From positions 1 through 64,000 of the forward strand of contig JAKAMO010000001.1 of NCBI GenBank assembly GCA_021812825.1: DNA of 64,000 nucleotides, written 5' to 3'. Below, one piece after another: positions 39,086-47,504 of the stretch (position 1 is the first letter of the stretch; each line of letters begins with the position of its first letter). The position numbers and the translations under genes were made by a program. Under the pieces are notes generated by a model. The model was given only the letters and a program-made list of their open reading frames with translations. It was not told where the DNA came from and did no database searches. The stretch is from a bacterium (lineage in GTDB: Bacteria; Elusimicrobiota; Elusimicrobia; Elusimicrobiales; UBA9959).

Positions 39086-41161
39086 ATGTCATCCATACAG
39101 TTCTTGAAAGGCGTGGGCCCCAAGAAAGCCGAGCTGTTCGGCCGGCTTGGCGTGGAGACGCTCGACGACCTGCTGTTCTATTTCCCGCGCGGCTGGGAGG
39201 ACCGCCGCCTGCCCGGGCGGAAGGAGCCGCTTCCTTTCCTGCAGGACGCGCCTGTGATAAAAGGACGCATAAAGCGCGTCCGCGACATGTATACGGCCGG
39301 CCGCCTGCGCATCTTCAAGGTCTTCCTCGATACCCCGTCCGGGGAGGCGGAGGCCAGCTTCTTCAAGAGGCACAGCCCGCGCTTCGACGTCTTCGCCCCG
39401 CTGCGCAAGGACCTGAAGGAGGGGCGCGAGGTATGGATCACCGGCAGGCCGGAAGACCCTCTCTTCCTGAGCCGCATAAGCGCGGAGGAGTACTACCTGG
39501 ACGACGACCCGCGCGCCCTGAAGATGCATATAGGACGTATAGTGCCGGTCTACCCGCTCACAGATGGCCTGACGGCTAAGTTCATGCGTGAGGCCGTCTA
39601 CGAGGCGGTGCAGGCCGGGCACGAGGCGGTGGCCGATTTCCTGCCCGCGGAACTTGCCGCCGGCCGGGGCCTGCTGGCGCGGGACGCGGCCGCGAAGGCC
39701 ATCCATTTCCCGGAGAACAATTTCGAACTGTCACAGGCCAGGCGCCGGTTCATCTACGAGGAGCTGCTGCTGCTGTCGCTGGCCTGGGCCATAAAGAAAC
39801 GCCAGACGCGCGGTGTGGAGAAAGGGTTCTCCTATGACGTGAAGAAGACGCTGCTTTCTCCGTTCAGGGAGAACCTGGGCTTCCAGTTCACCGCCGCTCA
39901 GGCGCACGCGATAAACGAGATCTTCACCGACATGCGGGCCCCGACCCCGATGGCCAGGCTGCTCGAGGGGGACGTCGGTTCGGGCAAGACGGTGGTGGCT
40001 CTTTCCGCCATGCTGCTGGCGGCCGAGAACGGCGGGCAGAGCGTCTTTGCGGCCCCCACGGAGATCCTGGCCGAACAGCATTACCTGACCTTCGAGAGGT
40101 TTCTTAAGGGGCTCGGCGTTCGTTTCGCCCTGCTGAAAGGCAGAATGAAGGCCTCCGAGAAGAAGAGCATACTGGCCGACCTGGCGGAAGGGAAGATAGA
40201 CATACTGCTGGGTACGCACGCCGTCATCGGGGAAGGTGTGCATTTCAAGAACCTGCGGCTGGTGGTCATAGACGAGCAGCACCGCTTCGGCGTGCGTCAG
40301 CGCGCGGCCCTGCGCGCCAAGGGCGATCGCGCCGACATGCTGATCATGACCGCCACGCCCATCCCGCGCACCCTGTTCCTGGCCCTTTACGGCGACCTGG
40401 ACCTTTCCGTCATAAAGGAGATGCCGCCCGGCAGGAAGCCTGTAAAGACCGCGGAAGCCACGGAGGACGTGGCCTTCATGGCCGCCAAGGACGAGGTCGC
40501 TAAGGGCAGGCAGGTATACATAGTCTACCCGGTCATAGAGGAGACGGTCGAGGCCGATATGAAGTCGGTAAAGGCCGAGTTCGAACGGCTGAAGACGCTG
40601 TTCAGGGGACGGCGGGTGGACATGCTGCACGGCCGCATGCCGGGCGAGCTGAAAAAACAGGTGATGGATGATTTCGCGGCCGGCCGCACCGACGTACTAG
40701 TGGCCACGCAGGTCATAGAGGTGGGCATAGACGTGCCGAACGCCACTCTTATGGTGATAAACAACGCCGAGCGCTACGGGCTCGCCAGCCTGCACCAGCT
40801 GCGCGGCCGCGTAGGCCGCGGCCGGCACGATTCCCGCTGCCTGCTGGTGGCCCACGGGCGCAGCGGGGATTCTGCGGAGCGCCTGCGGGCCATGGTACAG
40901 AGTTCCAACGGCTTCGAGCTGAGCGAGAAGGATATCTATATCCGGGGCGCCGGCGAGATACTTGGCGTGCGACAGCACGGTGACATGGACCTGAAGCTGG
41001 CGGACATGGGCCGGGATAAGGAAGTGCTGGAGCAGGCGCTGGCCGACCGCGACGCGATACTCGCCGCCGACCCCGACCTGCAGACGCCGGAGAATACCCG
41101 CCTGCACCGGAAGCTGCGGGACCTCTACGCCTCCCGCTGGAACCTGATAGACCTGGCCTGA
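39086..41161 (+). CDS. recG: ATP-dependent DNA helicase RecG
   Basis: RecG remodels stalled forks and branched DNA. The 691-aa protein has an N-terminal wedge/OB region with FLKGVGPKKAELFGRLG, then SF2 helicase motifs: I LLEGDVGSGKTVVA, Ia AAPTEILAEQHY, II (as DEQH) VVIDEQHRFGVRQR, III TATPIPRT, and V/VI ATQVIEVGIDVPNA and QLRGRVGRG. Length is typical. The start ATG 39086 lies 90 bp after the second sRNA-promoter array, and no promoter was identified. A 14-bp-stem class II element and a bidirectional terminator follow the stop. Confidence 0.96.
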   Translation: MSSIQFLKGVGPKKAELFGRLGVETLDDLLFYFPRGWEDRRLPGRKEPLPFLQDAPVIKGRIKRVRDMYTAGRLRIFKVFLDTPSGEAEASFFKRHSPRFDVFAPLRKDLKEGREVWITGRPEDPLFLSRISAEEYYLDDDPRALKMHIGRIVPVYPLTDGLTAKFMREAVYEAVQAGHEAVADFLPAELAAGRGLLARDAAAKAIHFPENNFELSQARRRFIYEELLLLSLAWAIKKRQTRGVEKGFSYDVKKTLLSPFRENLGFQFTAAQAHAINEIFTDMRAPTPMARLLEGDVGSGKTVVALSAMLLAAENGGQSVFAAPTEILAEQHYLTFERFLKGLGVRFALLKGRMKASEKKSILADLAEGKIDILLGTHAVIGEGVHFKNLRLVVIDEQHRFGVRQRAALRAKGDRADMLIMTATPIPRTLFLALYGDLDLSVIKEMPPGRKPVKTAEATEDVAFMAAKDEVAKGRQVYIVYPVIEETVEADMKSVKAEFERLKTLFRGRRVDMLHGRMPGELKKQVMDDFAAGRTDVLVATQVIEVGIDVPNATLMVINNAERYGLASLHQLRGRVGRGRHDSRCLLVAHGRSGDSAERLRAMVQSSNGFELSEKDIYIRGAGEILGVRQHGDMDLKLADMGRDKEVLEQALADRDAILAADPDLQTPENTRLHRKLRDLYASRWNLIDLA

Positions 41162-41164
41162 ACG

Positions 41165-41287
41165 GGCTGCGGGGTTTGTTCCCCGGCTCCTGTGCAGAGG
41201 GGAACCGTTGCGCGGTTCCCCCCGCCCGGGGGAAATTACGGGCGGGCCCCCCTTCCCCAAAGTCGCCAGGGCCCAAACCCCGCAGCC
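41165..41287 (+). repeat. Class II stem-bracketed intergenic element, copy 1
   Basis: The ends are a perfect 14-bp inverted repeat (GGCTGCGGGGTTTG at 41165-41178 and its complement at 41274-41287). Inside lies a core of about 70 nt with hairpins GGAACCG-TTGCG-CGGTTCC and CCCGCCCG/CGGGCGGG. The same core occurs, inverted and with three differences, at 53436-53509, inside an unrelated outer stem. Confidence 0.8.
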
Positions 41288-41300
41288 TTAACAAATAAAA

Positions 41301-41326
41301 GGCCCCGCGCCGTGAAGCGCGGGGCC
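41301..41326. terminator. Bidirectional terminator between recG and the pilin gene
   Basis: Hairpin GGCCCCGCGC-CGTGAA-GCGCGGGGCC with AATAAAA on one side and CTTTG on the other; it serves the convergent recG and pilin genes. Confidence 0.8.
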
Positions 41327-41343
41327 CTTTGCCTTCTCCTCCC

Positions 41344-41805
41344 TTAGAAGGTCGACCACGGGGTCGTGAGCGTGGTGCTGTCGCGGCCCTTTATGTCCTC
41401 GTGGGTGCAGCTGACTACGAAGTTGCCCCAGGTGGCTGCGCTGGTCGGGTCGTTGAAGTAGGCCCAGCCCGCGCCGTCGGTAACCGCGCCGCCGCCGGTA
41501 ACGGCGGAGACGGTGTTGGAGTCCAGGTGCCCGGTGCCCGGCATCTTGGCCTGCGGTATCTCAGCGATATACTTCGCGTTGAGAGTTATGCAGGCCAGCG
41601 TGTCGGCCGGGAACCAGCCCTCGTTGTCTCCGTAGTACACCTGAATAGCGCTGCGTACCGAGGACAGCGCGCCTTTCGTCGCGCCCTCCTTGGACTTGTT
41701 GATCAGGTCGGCGAACTTGGGTATCGCTATTGCCGCCAGGATACCTATGATCGCCACCACTATCATCAGCTCTATCAGGGTGAACCCCTTTCTCATGTTC
41801 TTCAT
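41344..41805 (-). CDS. Type IV major pilin-like protein
   Basis: The 153-aa prepilin has a short charged leader MKNMRKG, cleavage before Phe8, and the class III/IVa hydrophobic helix [20 protein letters not shown] with Glu5 of the mature protein. The C-terminal globular part has two cysteines (LACITL and VVSCTHED) that may form the D-loop disulfide. ATG 41805 is preceded by AGGAGGAA at 5 nt; the upstream ATG at 41841 lies before the Shine-Dalgarno. It is a single pilin gene, not in a pil operon; a PilT retraction ATPase is encoded 21 kb away. It could serve motility, adhesion or DNA uptake. Confidence 0.93.
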   Translation of the reverse strand: MKNMRKGFTLIELMIVVAIIGILAAIAIPKFADLINKSKEGATKGALSSVRSAIQVYYGDNEGWFPADTLACITLNAKYIAEIPQAKMPGTGHLDSNTVSAVTGGGAVTDGAGWAYFNDPTSAATWGNFVVSCTHEDIKGRDSTTLTTPWSTF

Positions 41806-41893
41806 TGCTCTTCCTCCTGTCTCTGCTGTCTGGCAGTACACCCCCGGGATAATTTAAAGATAAGGCCCGGGGAGCCGCTGTCACGAATATAGC

Positions 41894-41922
41894 TTAACAG
41901 CGGATGTTCAAAACATTGTCAA
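41894..41922 (-). promoter_or_regulatory. Candidate pilin promoter
   Basis: On the minus strand TTGACA (41917-41922) is followed after 17 bp by TGTTAA (41894-41899), about 90 bp upstream of the pilin ATG. The -35 is perfect, the -10 weak. Confidence 0.35.
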
Positions 41923-42070
41923 ATCGTGCAAAAGTTACACAGGCCGCCAGGCGCCGGCGGCGGTGCTTATAGCCGTTCCGCGGGTGCCGTTGATCAGGGT
42001 CGTGGAACCTTCGCTAAACGCGCGCGCGGATGTCAACTATTATTTTCTCCAATGAGAATAAAGGTTTTTA

Positions 42071-42100
42071 TTGCGGGAAAAACGCGACATAGTGTAAAAT
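42071..42100 (+). promoter_or_regulatory. Candidate nrdR-nrdD promoter
   Basis: TTGCGG and TAAAAT are separated by 18 bp in an AT-rich island. The two NrdR-like boxes begin 7 nt after the -10, which suits repression by blocking transcription initiation. Confidence 0.45.
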
Positions 42101-42107
42101 ATCCGCG

Positions 42108-42154
42108 GTACTACTAATAGTGGTGGGGTCTGTCGGGAACACAATCTATAGTAG
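42108..42154 (+). promoter_or_regulatory. Pair of NrdR-box-like operators
   Basis: Two 16-bp sites resemble the NrdR consensus ACACTATATATAGTGT: 42108-42123 (10 of 16) and 42139-42154 (12 of 16, ACACAATCTATAGTAG). Their centres are 31 bp apart, the three-helical-turn spacing usual for NrdR box pairs. They lie upstream of nrdR itself and nrdD. Confidence 0.55.
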
Positions 42155-42376
42155 TCTGGCGAGCGCCTAGTATAGTATAGCTCGGCGCCGCCCAGGGGGG
42201 CTTTTCGCCCCTGCCACCGGCCTCGAAGAGGCCCCCGGCCGGGAAACTCGGCCGGGTTTCGGTCCAAGCGCTATGCGCGACAGGACCGAAAGGTTAATGC
42301 CGCGCGTATGCGGCCCCGCTATGCGGGGCGAAAGTTTCAGCAGGAACTTTCCGGCCGGGGACAGAGAAGACAAGAG
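42155..42376 (+). repeat. Long structured leader of nrdR, including a stem-bracketed element
   Basis: No gene is seen here. The leader holds AGGGGGGC-TTTT-CGCCCCT, then CCCCGGCCGG (42233-42242) pairing perfectly with 42351-42360 around hairpins GGTCC-...-GGACC with apex GCGCTATGCGC, and CCCCG-CTATG-CGGGG. It resembles the other bracketed elements in plan but has neither the class I nor the class II core. It lies in the transcript and could affect nrdR expression. Confidence 0.5.
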
Positions 42377-42838
42377 ATGAAATGTCCGTTCTGCGGAGCC
42401 GAAGATACCAAGGTCATAGACAGCCGTGATTCGGCCGAGGCCTTCGAGATCCGGCGCCGCCGCGAATGCGAGAAATGCGAGAAGAGGTTCACAACCTACG
42501 AGCGCATAGAGGCGCATCCGCTGGTAGTGATCAAAAAGGACGGCCGCCGCGAGGGGTTCTCGCGCGAGAAGGTGATGAACGGCATCATCAAGTCCTGCCA
42601 GAAGCGGGACGTCAGCATGGAGAAGATGGAGGAGGCGGGCAGGGAGATCGAGAACGCCCTGAGGGAAGAGGATACCAGCGAGATACCCAGCGGTCTTATA
42701 GGGGAACTGGTGGCCAGGAAGCTCAAGCGTCTCGACAAGGTCGCATACATAAGGTTCGCGTCCATATACAAGGACTTCGAGGACGTGGAAGATTTCGAGA
42801 AAGAGATAAAATCTATAAACAGGAAGTCCGGGCAGTAA
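42377..42838 (+). CDS. nrdR: Transcriptional repressor NrdR
   Basis: NrdR is an ATP/dATP-sensing repressor of ribonucleotide reductase genes. The 153-aa protein starts MKCPFCGAEDTKVIDSR, with zinc-ribbon cysteines CPFC and CEKC, followed by the ATP-cone domain beginning PLVVIKKDGRREGFSREKV. Length is canonical. It is followed 29 bp later by the class III reductase gene, and a pair of NrdR-like boxes lies in its own promoter, so autoregulation together with nrdD is likely. Confidence 0.95.
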   Translation: MKCPFCGAEDTKVIDSRDSAEAFEIRRRRECEKCEKRFTTYERIEAHPLVVIKKDGRREGFSREKVMNGIIKSCQKRDVSMEKMEEAGREIENALREEDTSEIPSGLIGELVARKLKRLDKVAYIRFASIYKDFEDVEDFEKEIKSINRKSGQ

Positions 42839-42867
42839 CAATACCAATTAGAGGGGAAAGAGATAAA

Positions 42868-45800
42868 ATGAACGAATTTTTTCCGAAAGTGATCAAGAAG
42901 CGCGACGGCAAGGTGGCTCCTTTCAACATAGAGAAGATAAAAGCCGCCATCTACAAGGCGGCCTATACCCTGGGCGGCCGCGACGAGGAGAAGGCCGTGG
43001 ACGTGGCCAACGAGGTGGCCCGTCGGCTGAACAATGAATTTACCCTGAACAGCCGTATTCCGACCGTGGACGACAGCAACGCGATGTGCGTCACCGTGCT
43101 GCGCGAGAAGGGTTTCGACCGCACGGCGGACAAGTTCGAGTCCTACTCGCTGGACCGCTCCCGCGTGCGCCGCAGCGGCCTTACGGTCAAGAAGAAGAAG
43201 GGCAAGGCCGACATCACCGACCAGATGCTGCTGGTGCAGAGCATCACGAACGAGACCATAGAGCCGTTCGACCGCGCCAAACTGGCCGAGGCCCTGGAGA
43301 AGGAATACGCGCTGACCCCCGACCTGGCCGCCATGATAGCCAAGGAGACCGAGAACAACGCCTACGAGCTCTCCGAGAAGTACGGCACCAAGTCCTACGA
43401 TACCCAGTTCCTGCGCCGCATCTCCGAGAGCCACCTCTCGATGATGGGCATCCCGCTGAAGAACTCCGCCCTCGTCATGCCCATCTCCACGCTTGAGTCC
43501 CTGGTGGTCTCCAACAGCAAGGAGAACAGCAACATCACCTCCAACAACCCGGAGGCCGTGAACCTCGGAGTGGCCGAGTACGTGCTGAAGCAGTACAACC
43601 TGCGCAAGGTCTTCTCCGAGGACGTGGCCGAGGCGCACAACAACGGCACCGTGCACATCCACGACCTGGGCTATCCCCAGCGCGTCTACTGCTCCAGCCA
43701 CTCCATCGAGTACATCAAGAAGTACGGCCTCGACAGGATAGTCTCCAACCTGCAGAACAAGAGCTACCCGGCCAAGTCCGCTATGGTGCTCAACGGCCAT
43801 ATCCAGACCTTCCTGGCCTCCATGCAGAGCCGCTACGCCGGGGCCCTGGGTTTCGGCTTCCTCAATATCCTCTACGCCCCGATGCTGAACTGCCCCGAGG
43901 TCATGGTGGAGGGCGAGCTGGAGGGCAAGCCGGTCCGGATGAAGAAGGACGCGCTGGAGGCCATGGCCGAGGCCGGCTCGGTCAGCTTCTCGGACGGCAC
44001 CTCGGTCCCCTACTTCAAGAAGACCGGCGAGGTGCGCGTGCTGTTCAAGCTCTCCCGCAGGGAGATGCGCCAGATAGCCCAGAACCTGATCTTCTCCGCC
44101 AGTCAGAACGCGTTTTCCCGCGGGGGCCAGACGCTGTTCATCGACTTCAACATCCACACCGGCGTGCCGCAGTACCTGCACAACGTCCCGGCGATGGGCC
44201 CCGGCGGCAAGTACATGCTCGAGGACGCCTCCGGCAACATCGAGCTCGTGGACGAGGCGCCGCGCTTCAAGGGCGTGGCCGGGGATTCCCGCAACGGCGA
44301 CGTGGTGCACCCTAACGACGGCCGCAAGTTCGTCACCTACGGCGACCCGCGCATGGCGAAGACCGCGCAGGAGTTCGCGATAGAGCTGATGAAGGTCTGG
44401 GAGGACGGCGACAAGTACGGCATCCAGTTCGCCTTCCCCAAGTGCGACCTGCACGTAGGCAAGGACGCCCTCGAGAACCCGGACGAGCGCGAGGTCTACG
44501 ACTACGGCTGCAAGCTGGCCACCAAGAACGGCTCCACCTACTTCATGTTCGACCGCGACGGCGCGGGCGCGACGCTCGCGCAGTGCTGCCGCCTGAAGGA
44601 GAAGGTGACCGACCCCGACCTGCTGAAGCGCCCGGAGCGCATCCGCTTCACCGGCTTCCAGAACGTCACTATCAACCTGCCGCAGGCGGCCTTCAAGGGA
44701 AAGACACTGCAGGGCACGCTGGACGAGATAAGCAAGGCGATGGACATAGCCATGCAGGCCCATCTGCAGAAGAAGGCCTATACCCAGACCCTGCTGGACA
44801 CTGACGGCAGCCCGCTCAGGTCGCTTGGCCTGCCCTCCGACGACGGCACCCCGTACGTGGACCTGAACAAGGCCACCTACATCATGGGTCTGATAGGCCT
44901 CAACGAGGTGGTGCAGTACCTGACCGGCAAGGAGCTGCACGAGGGCAAGGACGCCTACGAGACCGGCCTGCAGGTCATCGACCACATGTACCAGAAGATC
45001 AACGAGCTCCGCGCGAAGTGGAACCTTAAGGTGACGCTGGAGGAGACGCCCGCCGAGTCCGCCACGCAGAAACTGGCCAAGGGCGACATGGCGCGCTTCC
45101 CCGAGGCCAAGAAGGTGGTGAAGGGCGACCTGGTGAAGGCGCCCTACTACACCAACTCCATACACCTCAACCCCGGCGCCGACGTGTCGATACTGGACCG
45201 CATAGAGCTGCAGTCGAAGTTCCACGACATGATAGAATCCGGCTCGATCATCCACGTCTACTGCGGCGAGTCCCAGATCCCGCCGGAGTCCATCGGCACG
45301 CTGATCGAGAAGACCTACCGCAACACCCGAGCCTCGCAGGTGACCGTGTCCCCGGAGTTCACGCACTGCAACGACTGTCACACCAACTACTTCGGCTTCA
45401 AGGAGAAGTGCGGCAAGTGCGGCAGCGCCAACGTGACCAAGCGCACCAAGATAGTGGGTTATTTCTCCAACCTCTCCGGCTGGAACGACTCGCAGCTCGA
45501 GATCAGCCGCGCCCGCGAGGCCGTGGCGCCGCACTACGCCGACCTCACGCCCGGCGTGAGCTGGCTGCACGAGAAGGACAGCTCCAAGAAGGTCATGGTG
45601 TTCGGCAAGGCGGGCTGCGCCACGTGCGAGGAGGCCAAGACCTGGCTGACCAAGGCCCTGAAAGAGAAGGGTATGGAGATCCCGGTGGAGTTCCACGACC
45701 TGACCAAACCGGAGGCCAGGCTGGCCGCGGCCCGCTGGAACGTCCCGCTGGACCCCATACCCACCGTGCTGGTGAAGAATAACGGCACCGCCACCCGCTA

Positions 45801-45888
45801 CGAGCTCGAGTTCAAGCGCGGCAAGCCGGTGCGCCGCAGGGAGCCGGAGTACGTGAAGATGGTGGAAGGCGCGTACGCGGTGAAGTAG
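42868..45888 (+). CDS. nrdD: Anaerobic ribonucleoside-triphosphate reductase with C-terminal redoxin fusion
   Basis: The class III reductase makes dNTPs without oxygen using a glycyl radical. The 1,006-aa protein has an N-terminal ATP-cone (VIKKRDGKVAPFNIEKIK), a possible second cone (ETIEPFDRAKLAEALEKEY), the catalytic barrel (HIHDLGYP, QCCRLKE, NVTINLPQAAF), a zinc site (Cys834/837 and Cys848/851) and the radical Gly864 in KIVGYFSN. After the usual end it continues for about 100 residues as a glutaredoxin-like domain with CATC at 917-920. This suggests reduction by a built-in thiol redoxin rather than formate. ATG 42868 has GAGGGGAAAG upstream; a longer in-frame extension overlaps nrdR and is rejected. 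Confidence 0.93.
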   Translation: MNEFFPKVIKKRDGKVAPFNIEKIKAAIYKAAYTLGGRDEEKAVDVANEVARRLNNEFTLNSRIPTVDDSNAMCVTVLREKGFDRTADKFESYSLDRSRVRRSGLTVKKKKGKADITDQMLLVQSITNETIEPFDRAKLAEALEKEYALTPDLAAMIAKETENNAYELSEKYGTKSYDTQFLRRISESHLSMMGIPLKNSALVMPISTLESLVVSNSKENSNITSNNPEAVNLGVAEYVLKQYNLRKVFSEDVAEAHNNGTVHIHDLGYPQRVYCSSHSIEYIKKYGLDRIVSNLQNKSYPAKSAMVLNGHIQTFLASMQSRYAGALGFGFLNILYAPMLNCPEVMVEGELEGKPVRMKKDALEAMAEAGSVSFSDGTSVPYFKKTGEVRVLFKLSRREMRQIAQNLIFSASQNAFSRGGQTLFIDFNIHTGVPQYLHNVPAMGPGGKYMLEDASGNIELVDEAPRFKGVAGDSRNGDVVHPNDGRKFVTYGDPRMAKTAQEFAIELMKVWEDGDKYGIQFAFPKCDLHVGKDALENPDEREVYDYGCKLATKNGSTYFMFDRDGAGATLAQCCRLKEKVTDPDLLKRPERIRFTGFQNVTINLPQAAFKGKTLQGTLDEISKAMDIAMQAHLQKKAYTQTLLDTDGSPLRSLGLPSDDGTPYVDLNKATYIMGLIGLNEVVQYLTGKELHEGKDAYETGLQVIDHMYQKINELRAKWNLKVTLEETPAESATQKLAKGDMARFPEAKKVVKGDLVKAPYYTNSIHLNPGADVSILDRIELQSKFHDMIESGSIIHVYCGESQIPPESIGTLIEKTYRNTRASQVTVSPEFTHCNDCHTNYFGFKEKCGKCGSANVTKRTKIVGYFSNLSGWNDSQLEISRAREAVAPHYADLTPGVSWLHEKDSSKKVMVFGKAGCATCEEAKTWLTKALKEKGMEIPVEFHDLTKPEARLAAARWNVPLDPIPTVLVKNNGTATRYELEFKRGKPVRRREPEYVKMVEGAYAVK

Positions 45889-45896
45889 GCGTACGT

Positions 45897-46012
45897 CAGG
45901 GGACCGGAACGCGAAACACGTGGTCGGCTACACCGTAGCCGCCACTCCCCACTCCCTCGCCGCGCTACGCAAGCGGCTCGGTCCGTGAGGGTTTCGCTAA
46001 CCCGGTCCCCTG
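45897..46012 (-). repeat. Class I stem-bracketed intergenic element, copy 4 (inverted)
   Basis: The outer stem is CAGGGGACCGG (45897-45907) with CCGGTCCCCTG (46002-46012), continued by GCGAAAC/GTTTCGC. On the minus strand the core reads GCCGCTTGCGTAGCGCGGCG and the apical hairpin GGCTAC-GGT-GTAGCC (45926-45940), in which a C-G pair of other copies is replaced by T-A. Confidence 0.78.
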
Positions 46013-46046
46013 CCGTCCGCAGAAGATGATGAATAATGTGGGCTGG

Positions 46047-46231
46047 CGAGGGCACGGGTACGGAAGGCCCTCGCGCAGGGCGAGGCTTACGCAAGGCCGT
46101 CTGATGCGCATAGCGCCTGATACGGCACGGCCATAGGCCAGAGCCGAGCCCGGGTGGAGCGAAGCGACACCGCAGTGCGGGAGCGCGGCCACGGTGTGGC
46201 CGATAGCGTGCCTGACGGACCCGTGCCCTCG
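46047..46231 (+). repeat. Class I stem-bracketed intergenic element, copy 5, with nested hairpin
   Basis: The outer stem is a perfect 13-bp pair (CGAGGGCACGGGT 46047-46059, complement 46219-46231). The core starts CTCGCGCAGGGCGAGGCTTA as in copy 1 and ends with GGCCAC-GGT-GTGGCC (46187-46201) and CGATAGCGTGCC. Relative to copy 1, extra bases, including a 38-nt hairpin repeat, interrupt it after CGCAAG. Confidence 0.8.
46095..46132 (-). repeat. 38-nt hairpin repeat, copy c, nested in a class I element
   Basis: On the minus strand this copy differs from the one at 29612-29649 by two loop-side bases over 38 nt, and similarity continues for several bases beyond (GGCC-TAT-GGCC). It interrupts the class I core between CGCAAG and GCCGAGCCCG, which are continuous in copy 1. 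Confidence 0.7.
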
Positions 46232-46265
46232 ACAGACCCCTGACTTTGCTTCTTGTGCTTAAATT

Positions 46266-46991
46266 ATGAAAATAGGCGCTGCTCTGGATTTTAACCTGAT
46301 AGACTATCCCGGCAAGATAGCCGCGATGGCGTTCACCACGCTCTGCAACTACCAGTGCCCGCACTGCCACGCGGCGCCGCTGCTTAAAGGCTCCGGCGAC
46401 ATAGGCGTCGAGGGCTTTCTCGGCTACCTGGACACGGTCAAGGACTGGGTCAACGGCGTGGTCATCTGCGGCGGAGAGCCCACGCTGCAGCCCGGGCTGA
46501 AGCCGTTCCTGGGCCGCCTGCGCGAACGCGGCCTGTCCATAAAGCTGGACACCAACGGCAGCAATCCCAAGGTCCTCGAGCAGCTGCTGGGCGAAGGGCT
46601 GGTGGACTACGTGGCCATGGACGTGAAGGGGCCGAAGTTCCTGTGGCCGGCCACGGCCGGGGTGGAAGGGCACGAGGAGGCCATGGCCGAGAGCCTGAAG
46701 CTGGTGGCCAGGTTCCCCGACTACGAATTCCGCACCACGGTGGCCCCGGTGGTCAGGGCCGGGGAGGATATCTCCTTCCTGACCGTGCCGGAGATGGCCG
46801 CCGCGGCCCGCCTGATAGTCAGCGCCACCGGCGGCAGCGCCCACAAGTATTTCGTGCAGAAGTTCGTGCCCCGGAAGGACGGCCTCCTCGACAGCCGCCT
46901 GGAGTCCTTCCCGGAGACGCCGCACCAGCTCCTGACGGATATACACAAGGAAGTCTGTAAGCACATACCTGACAGCCGTATAAGGGGATAA
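46266..46991 (+). CDS. nrdG: Anaerobic ribonucleotide reductase activating enzyme
   Basis: This radical-SAM activase installs the glycyl radical on NrdD. The 241-aa protein has the cluster motif CNYQCPHC, preceded by NLIDYPGKIAAMAFTTL as in the NrdG/pyruvate formate-lyase activase group, and GGEPTLQPGLKPFL as the SAM-binding GGE motif. It is slightly longer than the shortest NrdG proteins (about 155-240 aa range). It is separated from nrdD by 377 bp containing two class I repeat elements, unusual for a pair that is usually adjacent. dut follows after 1 bp. Confidence 0.92.
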   Translation: MKIGAALDFNLIDYPGKIAAMAFTTLCNYQCPHCHAAPLLKGSGDIGVEGFLGYLDTVKDWVNGVVICGGEPTLQPGLKPFLGRLRERGLSIKLDTNGSNPKVLEQLLGEGLVDYVAMDVKGPKFLWPATAGVEGHEEAMAESLKLVARFPDYEFRTTVAPVVRAGEDISFLTVPEMAAAARLIVSATGGSAHKYFVQKFVPRKDGLLDSRLESFPETPHQLLTDIHKEVCKHIPDSRIRG

Positions 46992-46992
46992 C

Positions 46993-47436
<444 letters not shown>

Positions 47437-47449
47437 AGACCGGACCTGC

Positions 47450-47491
47450 AAAAAAGGAAAGGCCGGGAGTTTTCTCCCGGCCTTCCTTTTT
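47450..47491. terminator. Bidirectional terminator between dut and the P5C dehydrogenase gene
   Basis: Hairpin AGGCCGGGAG-TTTT-CTCCCGGCCT with further pairing of AAAAAGG with CCTTTTT, giving A-run and T-run on opposite sides; it serves the convergent genes. Confidence 0.9.
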
Positions 47492-47504
47492 CCAGGCGTC
47501 AGGT

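Noticed and set aside
42466..42867. N-terminal extension of nrdD
   Set aside because: It overlaps nrdR in another frame; ATG 42868 has a good Shine-Dalgarno and begins at the ATP-cone.
42496..45696. Antisense open frame of 1,066 codons opposite nrdD
   Set aside because: nrdD is fully supported by motifs; the antisense product is Leu/Val/His-rich with no domain.
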